NCBI GenBank assembly: GCA_947623455.1
Contig: OX392529.1
Span: 60,097,186-60,161,185 of the forward strand
DNA length: 64,000 nucleotides
Direction: 5' to 3'
Origin: Mimachlamys varia
Taxonomy: Eukaryota > Mollusca > Bivalvia > Pectinida > Pectinidae
The stretch's first letter is position 1. Every line of letters starts with the position of its first letter. Below the pieces are notes generated by a model. That model did not search any database and was not told where the DNA came from. It saw only the letters and a list, made by a program, of their open reading frames with translations. Of this stretch, positions 46,355 to 58,517 are shown one piece after another. A program made the translations under genes and the position numbers.

Positions 46355-46705
46355 ATTTGTAATTCAATTCATTACATTTGTAAAGTCATTGTAATTTAAT
46401 TAATAGCTTTGTAAAACTCATGTATTGTTATTTAATTAATTACTTTGTGAATCTCCTGTAATTGTAATTTAATTAATGACTTTGTAAAACTCCTGTAATT
46501 GTAATTTAATTAATGACTTTGTAAAACTCATGTATTTGTAATTTAATTAATTACTTTGTAAAACTCCCGTCATTGTAATTTAATTAATTACTTTGTAAAA
46601 CTCCTGTCCTTGAAATTTAATCAATTACTTTGTAAAACTGCTGTTAATGTAATTTAATTGGTGAAACCTAAAAGTAATTGTAATTTAATAAATTACACTA
46701 TCATG
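46355..46705. repeat. 37-bp AT-rich tandem repeat, block B
   Basis: Same as 37590-37945, with scattered differences. Confidence 0.85.
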
Positions 46706-48659
46706 TAATTGTGCCCATCTTACATGTGACCTGTTGTAACACAATACCCTCGACAAATTTAATTTTTAACTATATAGCACCCTGTTTAATAAAATACTGA
46801 CTGGGGTTCTTACAAAAATTTCCATCCATTGTACAACTAAATTTCAGTGATTCCTTTTAGAAGTCATAGTTGTCTATCAATCAAACGAAATCATCAAGCC
46901 ACTGTAAAACGTCACCCGTCAGCAGTTTATTATAAAGATGCGGTGGTGAATAACATCTTAGATGATCATGTGGTCTTTCCACCCCGCTCATAATCCTTTA
47001 CACACGGCACCAAAATCACTCGTCCCAGACATACACAGGCCTATAAGACTCAACTAGGTATAGTGTATGTCTTTCGTTGTGCTAAACGTAAGTAAACTGA
47101 TTGACACTGCCGTTAATATTTACTATTCTACCTTAAACCTCGCTGATGGGTTGAAACTGATGACAATCACATTAAAACAAAGAATATATTATACTTAAAT
47201 TTACATTTATGCAAATTTCGTCATTTTCAATACATTTTTATTCTTTTTGTTAAACAGAAATTTGTTTCTAGGTTTTCCAGAGATTACGATTTTTAATATA
47301 CCATATTTGCTCCATTCACCAGATGTACTATAACGACTCGCCTTGATTTTACAGGTGCTAGGTCTGATTGGCATCTAGATCGCATACTCAAGGTAAATAT
47401 TTACACACGCACACCAATACGATTTGTTTTGTATGTGTCTATTTTGTTATGCTTTTAATTTCTAATGGTATTTTATCCTTGTTTAGAAGTTGACATTATG
47501 AAGGTCGCAAGAAACGCCCCTCAAATTGTTTAACAGATGTAAAATATGTATTTTTTACATTTTTAAAATTGTGTCATAATCGATTATAAAAATATTTAGA
47601 AAATTGATACTCATTTTCAAAACCATGTAAAATGTTATTCTAAAATATGTGATGCAAATCTAAGTCGTGTGATTTGTTTTTGGGATTTCGCGTGCTTTAC
47701 GAATCTTTTGATATATGCGAGAAATTTGACACTTTTTAGAGCAAAGTTTCGATTTATTTAGGTGTGGTAGGCAATTAGATTAATCATTATGCTAGAACAT
47801 GAAAAAATATCTAAAATTGGTAGTTTCATTTCCCTGTTATATGTTCAGAGATATGACAACAACTGGTTCAGCCGTTGTCAATGTGACCGGGTGAAATGAT
47901 GTGCAGGGTGACTTCGGCATGGCGATCACCAGTCGCCGTGTGAAATTGCTGTTCTTTACAATTTATACGTAATTTAAACTTGTTATCAGTCTCCTTATTA
48001 GTTTTGTCAGCATTAACACGATTTAAAATTATACAGAAATAGTTAACAAGATTTGAAATTATGCAGAACCCGTTTAACTTTACTTTTAAATTCATAATTG
48101 TTTACGCAACTGACCCTTCTGCTTCTACATTAGTTTATAAATTTTGGATTGCCAGCTTTTGGCCCCTAGCATCACTGAAGAGTACTAGGAGGACGAAACA
48201 GCTGTATGATGCAGTTTAATTCATTTTTTTCCGGCATACTGTATCTATTACTGAATTTAAAAAGTGCAGCATTTGTGTGTGTTACGTCATCATTAAGGTC
48301 ACTTTGTGTGGTGTGTGAGCTTGCTGGAGGCAGTGCTCGTTGGTACAAAACGTTCAGTCTTAAATGTAGATTGTGCTGAATTACGTTTTTGTGTTGATTA
48401 CGATAAGACAAGAATGACGTGGAACGATTGTTGGACAAAATGTAGACATTGTCTAATTTTGCAATACTTTAACATTAGACGTATTTGATATTGTTTGGTC
48501 TTAAATGTCGTTTCCGTCTAATTTGTAAAAGAATAATAATTGTTAAGCACATTTGGTCGAATGGGAGTTGTGAGTATTATTGCATTATCATTGTTTTGTA
48601 CTGTATTATTTCACATATGAGGGGAGCTTGTAAGTGTCATTATTACAGAACCCTTTATT
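46706..48659. other. Body of block B, no gene recognised
   Basis: It aligns to 37946-39899 with scattered substitutions and small indels. No selection for any long ORF is apparent: the minus-strand ORF at 48172-48438 differs in length and ending from its block A copy. Confidence 0.5.
47355..47392 (+). CDS. Candidate 38-nt exon, block B
   Basis: Copy of 38604-38641. Same ARSDWHLDRILK peptide with one silent change, and the same acceptor and donor. Confidence 0.25.
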
Positions 48660-48990
48660 ACTATTTTATACCTCCACATAGGTGAGGAAGTATAAAGCAT
48701 TCACTTTGTGTGTTCGTCCGTCCGTGCGTTCGTGCGTCCAGACCTTGTGCATAACATATCTTAACAAAAGCACCGCAAGCAGAGGTATGCTATGCCCTTT
48801 GGACTCTATCAGAAGTGTACTGAAATTCAAATTAGGAAATGTCAAAAGTTTAGTGCAAATCAGGCAAAATATCATTCTAAACGTTAGGTTGTCTAATTGT
48901 GCACAAGAAAAAAAAACAAGCGAAAGCTAACACGTTTTTAACATGTACATATTGCCCCGAATGGCGATAACTCTTGTTAATATTGTCGAA
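48660..48990. repeat. Dispersed repeat with 'tcgtccgtccg' signature, block B
   Basis: Copy of 39900-40300, shorter in its last third. Confidence 0.6.
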
Positions 48991-49009
48991 GCTAACAACG
49001 TTTGAAAAA

Positions 49010-49388
49010 AAAATCAGAGAATACCAAAGCGTCAATTAACAAAACCATAATCCGAACACAAAATCGATTAAACTAGAGGCAAAATAGGAATAAAAGAAAG
49101 ATTTACATGGCGAATCTCGTAAAAGCACAAAAGAATAAGACCAGGTGTTCCGGAAGAGTAAGCGTCTTCTGCTTCATCGACGACACCCGCCATGTAAATC
49201 TTTGTCACATCCAAGTAAACATCAAATTCTCAAAACGAGAACCGAGTATCATTGTCAATCATAACAAGTAAACACACGAATTAGCATACTCAAAAATGTC
49301 CATCTTCATATCACTTAAAGATACAGAATATTTCTAAATGAGACAAAGATGGCGACCATAAAACTTGCTCATAGTCAACTGCGACATG
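49010..49388 (-). pseudogene. Penelope-like element tail, block B
   Basis: It carries the tail and last codons ('ctgcttcatcgacgacaccc', 'catccaagtaaacatcaaat', 'atgagacaaagatggcgacc'). The C-terminal RT codons present in block A are mostly deleted: 'cttgctcatagt' joins 'caactgcgacatgca', which then runs straight into the 40-bp array. Confidence 0.7.
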
Positions 49389-52300
49389 CACTTGTCTCCA
49401 GATCTGTGTTATTACAAGATGTCAGATTCCACTGTCTCCACATCTGTGTATTTACAAGGTGTCAGATTCATACGTCTCCAGATCTGTGTTATTACAAGGT
49501 GTCAGATTCACCTTTCTCCAGATCTGTGTTATTACAAGGTGTCATATTCCACTGTCTCCAAATCTGCGTATTTACAAGGTGTCAGATTCAACTGTCTCCA
49601 AATCTGTGTTGTTGCAAGGTGTCAGATCCACCTGTCTCCAGATCTGTGTTATAACAAGATGTCAGATTCACCCGCCTCAAGATCTGTTATTACAAGGTGT
49701 CATATTCCACTGTCTCCAAATCTGTGTATTTACAAGGTGTCAGATTCATACGTCTCCAGATCTGTGTTATTACAAGGTGTCAGATTCACCTTTCTCCAGA
49801 TCTGTGTTATTACAAGGTGTCATATTCCACTGTCTCCAAATCTGCGTATTTACAAGGTGTCAGATTCAACTGTCTCCAAATCTGTGTTGTTGCAAGGTGT
49901 CAGATTCAACTGTCTCCAGATCTGTGTAATTACAAGGTGTCCTATTCCCTGTCTCCAGATTTGTGTTATTACAAGGTGTCAGATTCACCTGTCTCCAGAT
50001 CTGTGTTATTACAAGGTGTCAGATTCACTTGTCCCCAGATCTGTGTTATTACAAGGTGTCAGATTCCACTGTCTCCAGATCTGTGTTATTACAAGGTGTC
50101 AGATTCACTTGTCTCCAGATCTGTGTTATTACAAGGTGTCAGATTCACATGTCTCCAGATCTGTGTTATTACAAGGTGTCATATTCCACTGTCTCCAAAT
50201 CCGTGTATTTACAAGGTGTCAGATTCATACGTCTCCAGATCTGTGTTGTTGCAAGGTGTCAGATCCACCTGTCTCCAGATCTGTGTTATAACAAGATGTC
50301 CTATTCCCTGTCTCCAGATTTGTGTTATTACAAGGTGTCAGATTCACCTGTCTCCAGATCTGTGTTATTACAAGGTGTCAGATTCACTTGTCCCCAGATC
50401 TGTGTTATTACAAGGTGTCAGATTCCACTGTCTCCAGATCTGTGTTATTACAAGGTGTCAGATTCACTTGTCTCCAGATCTGTGTTATTACAAGGTGTCA
50501 GATTCACCTGTCTCCAGATCTGTGTTATTACAAGGTGTCATTTTCCACTGTCTCCAAATCCGTGTATTTACAAGGTGTCAGATTCATACGTCTCCAGATC
50601 TGTGTTATTATAAGGTGTCAGATTCACCTTTCTCCAGATCTGTGTTATTACAAAGTGTCATATTCCACTGTCTCCAAATCTGTGTATTTACAGGGTGTCA
50701 GATTCAACTGTCTCCAAATCTGTGTTATTACAAGGTGTCAGATTCAACTGTCTCCAAATCAGCGTTATTACAATTATCAGATCAGATCAGATCAGATCTG
50801 TGTTATTACAAGGTGTCATATTCCACTGTCTCCAGATCTGTGTTATTACAAGGTGTCAGATCCACCTGTCTCCAGATCTGTGTTATAACAAGATGTCAGA
50901 TTCACCCGCCTCAAGATCTGTTATTACAAGGTGTCATATTCCACTGTCTCCACATCTGTGTATTTACAAGGTGTCAGATTCATACGTCTCCAGATCTGTG
51001 TTATTACAAGGTGTCAGATTCACCTTTCTCCAGATCTGTGTTATTACAAGGTGTCATATTCCACTGTCTCCAAATCTGCGTATTTACAAGGTGTCAGATT
51101 CAACTGTCTCCAAATCTGTGTTGTTGCAAGGTGTCAGATTCAACTGTCTCCAGATCTGTGTTATTACAAGGTGTCCTATTCCCTGTCTCCAGATTTGTGT
51201 TATTACAAGGTGTCAGATTCACCTGTCTCCAGATCTGTGTTATTACAAGGTGTCAGATTCACTTGTCCCCAGATCTGTGTTATTACAAGGTGTCAGATTC
51301 CACTGTCTCCAGATCTGTGTTATTACAAGGTGTCAGATTCACTTGTCTCCAGATCTGTGTTATTACAAGGTGTCAGATTCACATGTCTCCAGATCTGTGT
51401 TATTACAAGGTGTCATATTCCACTGTCTCCAAATCCGTGTATTTACAAGGTGTCAGATTCATACGTCTCCAGATCTGTGTTGTTGCAAGGTGTCAGATCC
51501 ACCTGTCTCCAGATCTGTGTTATAACAAGATGTCCTATTCCCTGTCTCCAGATTTGTGTTATTACAAGGTGTCAGATTCACCTGTCTCCAGATCTGTGTT
51601 ATTACAAGGTGTCAGATTCACTTGTCCCCAGATCTGTGTTATTACAAGGTGTCAGATTCCACTGTCTCCAGATCTGTGTTATTACAAGGTGTCAGATTCA
51701 CCTGTCTCCAGATCTGTGTTATTACAAGGTGTCATTTTCCATTGTCTCCAAATCCGTGTATTTACAAGGTGTCAGATTCATACGTCTCCAGATCTGTGTT
51801 ATTATAAGGTGTCAGATTCACCTTTCTCCAGATCTGTGTTATTACAAAGTGTCATATTCCACTGTCTCCAAATCTGTGTATTTACAGGGTGTCAGATTCA
51901 ACTGTCTCCAAATCTGTGTTATTACAAGGTGTCAGATTCAACTGTCTCCAAATCAGCGTTATTACAATTATCAGATCAGATCAGATCAGATCTGTGTTAT
52001 TACAAGGTGTCATATTCCACTGTCTCCATATCTGTGTATTTATAGGGTGTCAGATTCAACTGTCTCCAAATCTGTGTTATTACAAGGTGTCAGATTCCAC
52101 TGTCTCCAAATCTGTGTATTAACAAGGTGTCAGATTCAACTGTCTCCAAATCAGCGTTATTACAAGTATGAGATTCACTTGTCTTCAGATCTGTGTTATG
52201 ACAAGGTGTCATATTCCGCTGTCTCCAAAACTATGTTATTACAAGGTGTCAGATTCATCCGTCCTCAGATCTGTATTATTACAAGGTGTCAGATTCAACC

Positions 52301-53990
52301 GCCTCCAGATCTGTGTTATTACAAGGTGTCAGATTCACTTGTCTCCAGATCTGTGTTATTACAAGGTGTCAGATTCCACTGTCTCCAGATCTGTGTTGTT
52401 ACAAGGTGTCATATTCAACTGTCTCCAAATCTGTGTATTTACAAGGTGTCATATTCCACTGTCTCTAGATCTGTGTATTTACAAGGTGTCATATTCAACT
52501 GTCTCCAAATCTGTGTATTTACAAGGTTTCAGATTCAACTGTCTCCAGATCTGTGTTATTACAAGGGGTCAGATTCAACCGCCTCCAGATATGTGTTATT
52601 ACAAGGTGTCAGATTCCCCTGTCTCCAAATCCGTGTATTTACAGGGTGTCAGATTCAACTGTCTCCAAATCTGTGTTATTACAAGGTGTCAGATTCCCCT
52701 GTCTCCAGATCTGTGTTATTACAAGGTGTCAGATGCACCTGTCTCCAAATCCGTGTATTTACAGGGTGTCAGATTTAGCTGTCTCAAAAATATGTGTACT
52801 TAAAAGATGTCAGATTCCACTGTCTCCAAATCTGTGTATTTACAAGATGTCAGATTCCACTGTCTCCAAATATGTGTTATTACAAGGTGTCAGATTCAAC
52901 TGTCTCCAAATCTGTGTTATTACACGGTGTCAGATTCCCTGTTTCACGATATGTGTTATTACAAGGTGTCAGATTCACCTGTCTACAGATCTGCGTTATT
53001 ACAAGGTGTCAGATTCCACTGTCTCCAAATCCGTGTTACTACAAGGTGTCAGATTAAACTGTCTTCAGATCTGTGTTATAACAAGGTGTCATATTCCACT
53101 GTCTCCAGATCTGTGTTATTACAGGGTGTCAGATTCAACTGTCTCCAGATCTGTGTTTTTACAAGGTGTCATATTCCACTGTCTCCAAATCTGTGTATTT
53201 ACAAGGTGTCAGATTCAACTGTTTCAAGATCTGTGTTATTACAAGGTGTCAGATTCACTTGTCTCCAGATCTGTGTTATTACAAGGTGTCAGATTCACCT
53301 GTCTCCAGATCTGTGTTATTACAAGGTGTCAGATTCCACTGTCTTCAAATCTGTGTTATTACCAGGTGTCAGATTCATCCGCCTCCTAATCTGTGTTATT
53401 ACAAGGTGTCAGATTCTACTGACTCCAGATCTGTGTTATTACAGGGTTTCAGATTCAACTGTCTCCAGATCTGTGTTATTACAAGGTGTCCTATTCCGCT
53501 GTCTCCAAATCTTTGTTATTACAAAGTGTCAGATTCAACTGTCTCAAGATCTGTGTTATTACAAGGTGTCAGATTCACCTGTCTCCAGATCTGTGTTATT
53601 ACAAGGTGTCAGATTCCACTGTCTCCAGATCTGTGTTATTACAAGGTGTCATATTCCACTGTCTCCAAATCTGTGTATTTACAAGGTGTCAGATTCAACT
53701 GTCTCAAGATCTGTGTTGTTACAAGGTGTCAGATTCACGTGTCTCCAGATCTGTGTTATTACAAGGTGTCAGATTCACCTGTCTCCAGATCTGTGTTATT
53801 ACAAGGTGTCAGATTCACCTTCTCCAGATCTGTGTTATTACAAGGTGTCAGATTCATCCGCCTCCTAACCTGTGCTATTACAAGGTGTCAGATTCATCCG
53901 TCCCCAGATCTGTGTTATTACAAAGTGTCAGATTCACGTGTCTCCAGATCTGTGTTATTACAAGGTGTCAGATTAACCTGTCTCCAGAAC
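49389..53990 (+). repeat. 40-bp tandem array, block B (~115 copies)
   Basis: Same unit as 41700-45104. The longest open frames are 782 codons (49697-52045) and 615 codons (50931-52778), both made only of the cycling repeat peptide. A ~1.2-kb higher-order repeat is visible: the rare 'cacccgcctcaagatctgtt' at 49670 and 50904 (1234 bp), and the unique 'attatcagatcagatcagat' at 50773 and 51967 (1194 bp). Confidence 0.95.
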
Positions 53991-54640
53991 ACATTACCAT
54001 ATACACAACACGCATAGAAGCTCGTCTTTCAATGACCCCTATTTTTTTCTTAGTTTTTTTAAAAATTAAATTGAAATACAAATAGGACATGTAAGAAGTC
54101 AACTTAAACACGACTTACTGTGGGCGTCAGTAGATACATAATACTGTGTTTTCCTTTCAATGGACTTCTTTCATTTATATTCTAATGATCGAAACGTGTA
54201 TACTAGGATACATGGATTCGAGTAAACTTATACTCATCCATTAGCAATAAAGTGATCGTTTTATGTCTGACACTTGTCGGAGATGTACATCCTGAGGCCA
54301 TGATGACGCTGATTCTGATGATATTCCGAGCGAATTTAGATAATGTCCTGACATTGCTATGAAAACGAATAATTTTAAATAAGTTACGATATTTCCCCTA
54401 TCGCGTTCTGCCCCTCAGATCTCATCATTTATGCAAAATGGTTCCCCTCACAGGATGTCTCGGACCAAATTTGGCCATTTTAAAGAATTTGCTTAATTTC
54501 AACTGAATATTGTTATATGTTCAAAACATCTGATTTTGTGTGGGCTCATAGAAAATTTGTTGTGGATGTTCATTGTTTCGGCATACTGTATATAATAGTA
54601 AATTTAAAAGGTGCAGCATAGGTGTGTTTGACGTCACACC
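53991..54640. other. Non-coding, with a short copy of a block phrase
   Basis: 'cggcatactgtat' and 'taaatttaaaaggtgcagca' at 54579-54618 resemble 48233-48270, a third fragment of the duplicated body. No gene is seen. Confidence 0.4.
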
Positions 54641-56073
54641 TTTATGAACTGGAAACTGTAATCAAAACTTTTTAGTTTCTGCTAAGTAGGAAGCAGATTG
54701 CAACATTTAAGTACAAATACAATAGTAAAAAGTCGATAAAGTAGGTCGAGGTACCATAATTTCTAACTGATCTTTTTTTATAACAAGTACTTTAAGAAAA
54801 TTTTCCATTAACCAACTCCAAAATAAATTGACAACAATTATCATCCATACATGGAAATCATAATATATACTTGGCAAGTTACTAACCCCGCAGGGTTCTA
54901 CGGGACCTTATGGTGGGACCCAAGAGGGGTTCTATTGTGCATTTTCTTTTACCTTTAATCATATTTTTTTTCAAGTAAAAACTTGTCTGATTATTATCAG
55001 ACATAAAAGGACATATCCCCGGCAAGTGGATAGAAGAATTCTGCAGAATCGACAAACAACAGGGAGATATGTTAGGGGGCCCTAAAAGGGGTTCAGCTTC
55101 AATCTACTTTTAAGAAAATTATTAAATAAGTACAATTCTTACCAATCAAGCAATAATACCATGAACATTGTAGGTGTAATAGGATATATTTAGCATATTG
55201 CGCACTTTCTGGGGTGCAGAGCCGCCAATGGAGCCTAAAAATGAATTTTTGGCATTAATTTTACCAATGCTTGTACCGTTGGTATAATTATCACAACAGT
55301 TAGGATGTTAAAAAAATATCGTCTGATTACATGGCATATGATGTAGATGGTCTTCAAAAGCACATTATTAATTAGATATTGACTCTGAGACCAAGTAGCA
55401 ACACACAGTATTTTGATGCAAATCCAGTCAGATATATTATGCACTCATAGGAGTGTGCCAGGGTGCATTTTGGTTCCAAAAGAATAAGTGTATTGTAAAT
55501 GGCACAAGCAGCAACATTATAATGTTCTTTTTAAGATACCAATTGAACCTAAATAGATAGGAAAGACTACAACAATCAAAGCTGAAAATGTAATGTTAAC
55601 CTTTTACCCCCAACCCTTCCACCCCTTCCCCCTCCCCACACACATACAGGGGTCAGCAAGTTGCAGAACTCTCCCCACTTGTTCGCGATCATTATTTCAT
55701 GTTTGTAATCAAAATCAGACAAATCAATTTGGAAGACTGTCGATAAAACTAAAACAATGCAGATACTGTATAACCCTTCTTTTGGCCCCATCACAAGGCC
55801 CATAGAACCCTGCGGAGTAACTCGCCAAATATATATTATAATCTTCATGTAGAGGTGGTACTTGTTGTCAATCTTTTTTGGAATCGGTTAATGGAAGGTT
55901 TTTCTTTATTTTCTTTACATATTTGATATCCAATAGACCAGATAGAAATTATGTGATCTTGACCTACTTAATCTACTTTTTATTATTTTATTTCTGCCAA
56001 AATATTACAATATGTTACTTATGCAGCAGAAACTACAAAAACTAACGTGTTACTACAATTTCTAGTTCATAAG
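54641..56073. mobile_element. ~1.4-kb element with ~250-bp inverted ends
   Basis: The left arm (54641-54910) and right arm (55790-56073) pair through 'atgaactggaaactgtaatc', 'tttagtttctgct', 'aagtaggtcgag', 'ttccattaacca', 'attgacaacaa', and 'ccgcagggttcta' with mismatches. The interior has no transposase. It is an old non-autonomous DNA element. Confidence 0.7.
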
Positions 56074-56640
56074 AACTTCCGCAACAAATTTTGAACTTTA
56101 CACCGTCCCCACTTTGACCCCCCAAGTTGCTATAAGCCACCACAAAATGTTTTGAACATAATACAATATGCAGCAGACCTCAAAGTATCTTCTTGCAAAA
56201 ACCCAAATTGGCACCGCCCCTTTGATCAGAATACCTTCATCCCAATAGAAGAAGGATTTTAAAGCAATTCCTGTAGGGTTAGGGTTATTTGGCCATACCC
56301 CTGTCCCAGGGATCCAACCAACTTGTTATGCCCAATCCTTATGATGTTTCAGACTAAATTTAGTTACCATTTGGAGCAGCATTATCAAAGCGAACCTTTA
56401 GCTAATTTCATCTTTTGGCCCATCCCGCTGTCCCAAGAGGCCGAACCAACTTATTAGGTTAGGAGATGATTGCCCACCTCCAATGATTCAGACAAACTTT
56501 AGATGAAATACACTCACGCATCAAGGAGGAGTAGCTTTTTAAAAGCAACACTTTACGGATGGACGACAGACGGACGGGTGACAACCGCCGCGGTATGGCA
56601 CAAGCTAACTGGATTATGACCAGTTGAGCTAAAAATGGAA
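56074..56640. repeat. Dispersed repeat
   Basis: It ends with 'cacgcatcaaggaggagtag', 'tttacggatggacgacagac' and 'ccagttgagctaaaa', the same style as the window-start family. Confidence 0.55.
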
Positions 56641-56803
56641 GATGTGTATGAACATCAAACATCATTGATCATTTCCCCCTGTGATTCGATAAAATTTGTT
56701 TTTGTCACAAACTTTCAAATTTGCTTATCTTTTCACATTTTCGTTTTCGGTGATCTGTAGAACAATGTCATTAGTTCTTTCTTTGTTTGCAGGCGTTACC
56801 ATA

Positions 56804-57610
56804 ATGGCGCATCTCCCGAGGATTCTATTTGTTGTAGTGCTGGTCAATGCACCGAGTATCACTCTAACAACAGAACACGAACCGACAGCGAAATCAGCTA
56901 CCGCAGACAATTCAAACGATATAACTGTAGACACGGTTGTGGAATATATAATATACAAGTATTCCACGGAGGACAGTGTTCTGTCATTGGAAGGCTATGA
57001 ACATTTATTAGAACATTTGGATCTTGGTAAGATCGGCGATCATAGTGACCACGGCGACCATAGTGACCACGGCGATCATAGTGACCACGGCGATCATAGT
57101 GACCACGGCGATCATAGTGACCACGGCGATCATAGTGACCACGGCGATCATAGTGACCACGGCGATCATAGTGACCACGGCGATCATAGTGACCACGGCG
57201 ATCATAGTGACCATGGCGATCATAGTGACCACGGCGATCATAGTGACCACGGCGATCATAGTGACCACGGCGATCATAGTGACCACGGCGATCATAGTGA
57301 CCATGGCGATCATAGTGACCACGGCGATCATAGTGACCACGGCGATCATAGTGACCATGGCGATCATAGTGACCACGGCGATCATAGTGACCACGGCGAT
57401 CATAGTGACCACGGCGATCATAGTGACCACGGCGATCATAGTGACCACGGCGATCATAGTGACCACGGCGACCATAGTGACCATGGCGATCATAGTGACC
57501 ATGGCGACCATAGTGACCATGGCGATCATAGTGACCATGGCGATCATAGTGGCCATGTTAGACATAGTGGCCATCTTGGACCAACTGATCCACGTGACTT
57601 TCGGAACACG
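56804..57610 (+). CDS. SLC39A6/A10-like: ZIP zinc transporter (LIV-1 group), exon with signal peptide and His-rich repeat
   Basis: ZIP (SLC39) proteins move Zn2+ into the cytosol from outside or from organelles. This exon encodes the start of the ectodomain. 'tctttctttgtttgcag' at 56776-56792 is a good acceptor, so the start is placed at ATG 56804 (MAHLPRILFVVVLVNAPS, a signal peptide); an in-frame ATG at 56765 would lie in the intron. Residues ~45-77 (VVEYIIYKYSTEDSVLSLEG, YEHLLEHLDLGKI) match the '+Y....LS.EG...LL..L.L.K' segment that precedes the His-rich region in human ZIP6 and ZIP10. Residues 79-246 are 28 perfect DHSDHG units (56 His). The exon ends at residue 269 (FRNT) with the donor 'acg|gtaagt', phase 0. 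Family identity is well supported; paralog identity is not. Confidence 0.85.
57038..57541 (+). repeat. 18-bp coding minisatellite, 28 units of DHSDHG
   Basis: The unit is 'gatcatagtgaccacggc'. All differences I can see between units are C/T changes at third codon positions of Asp and His, about ten in total; none changes the protein. It lies entirely in the ZIP exon. Antisense and shifted ORFs (MVTMIAV and IIVTTAI repeats) are shadows. Confidence 0.95.
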
Positions 57611-58517
57611 GTAAGTTTCTTTTTTGTAAACATGCTTTATATATCAAATGATTATTTTCCGCGATATGTGCCGACACGAACTGAAAAATGTTCTGGGATG
57701 TAATAGACTTATTCCACGTATTTCCTTTTGCCTGATCAAAGTCAGTGAACAGTTGCCTTTCAGAAAGAAAGGAAGGGTAACGTGATTCATGTTATTGGAA
57801 ACTGAAAGATAGCTACTCCCATCGCAATAGCCCACACATCATATTTGCTGATGTGACTGTTAAAAACGAAAAAAGTATACAAAACAAAATTTAACACAAC
57901 ACTGATCTTGACCTTTCTTTCATATTGATTTCGTAATGAAAAGTTACGCGTAAGTCGCCATGCGCATTTGGGGTTTTGCAAGACATTAGTCACTAGACGA
58001 AACAAAACAGACATACAACGTTATCAAAGTATATTACAAGGAATCCATATAAAGGCTTGAATTATGCAATTTTTAATTTAAATGAAAGGGATTCTACTTC
58101 TGTCAAGTTTAAAAACGGATACCAAGAATAAATGCATAACATGAATTGCAGATATTCCGATAAAAATGGTATTTTTCTTAACTTTGTATGACAATTGTAT
58201 GACATATATAATGCAGGTTGGAAAGTTGCAAGACGACTTAAGCAATAACAGGAACATACAGATTGAGACAAATATCAAAAATCAGAATTGCTTGTACAAC
58301 TCGTAATCCAACAAGGATAATTCAACTGTCCGAAGTACATGTAAATACAGTCTAACATAGTAAATGTAATTTCGTACTCTCAAACATCTCGTTATATCCT
58401 TCAATAGCGACGGCTTTTATGTTTAAGAACAGGCAGCATATGGTTCTTGTCATATATGCCTCAAATGATGTAACACATTGTTGATAATTTACGTTTTATT
58501 ATGCTTATATTTCACAG
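57611..58517 (+). other. Intron of the ZIP gene (907 bp)
   Basis: GT at 57611 and AG ending at 58517 ('tatatttcacag'). No repeat or RNA is recognised in it. Confidence 0.75.

Larger units (their letters stand above)
45105..53990 (+). repeat. Composite block B of the tandem duplication (~8.9 kb)
   Basis: Same order as block A. It starts exactly where the block A 40-bp array ends: 'attaacctgtc' runs into 'accagtagg'. Both arrays share the phrase 'cctgtc', which fits a microhomology or unequal-exchange junction. Confidence 0.85.

Noticed and set aside
41906..54085. Long ORFs (up to 782 codons) as a gene family
   Set aside because: All are frame-cycled translations of one stop-free 40-bp unit, overlap each other in several frames, and lack any non-repeat domain.
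57008..57614. MVTMIAV and IIVTTAI repeat ORFs
   Set aside because: Antisense and shifted shadows of the DHSDHG coding repeat.
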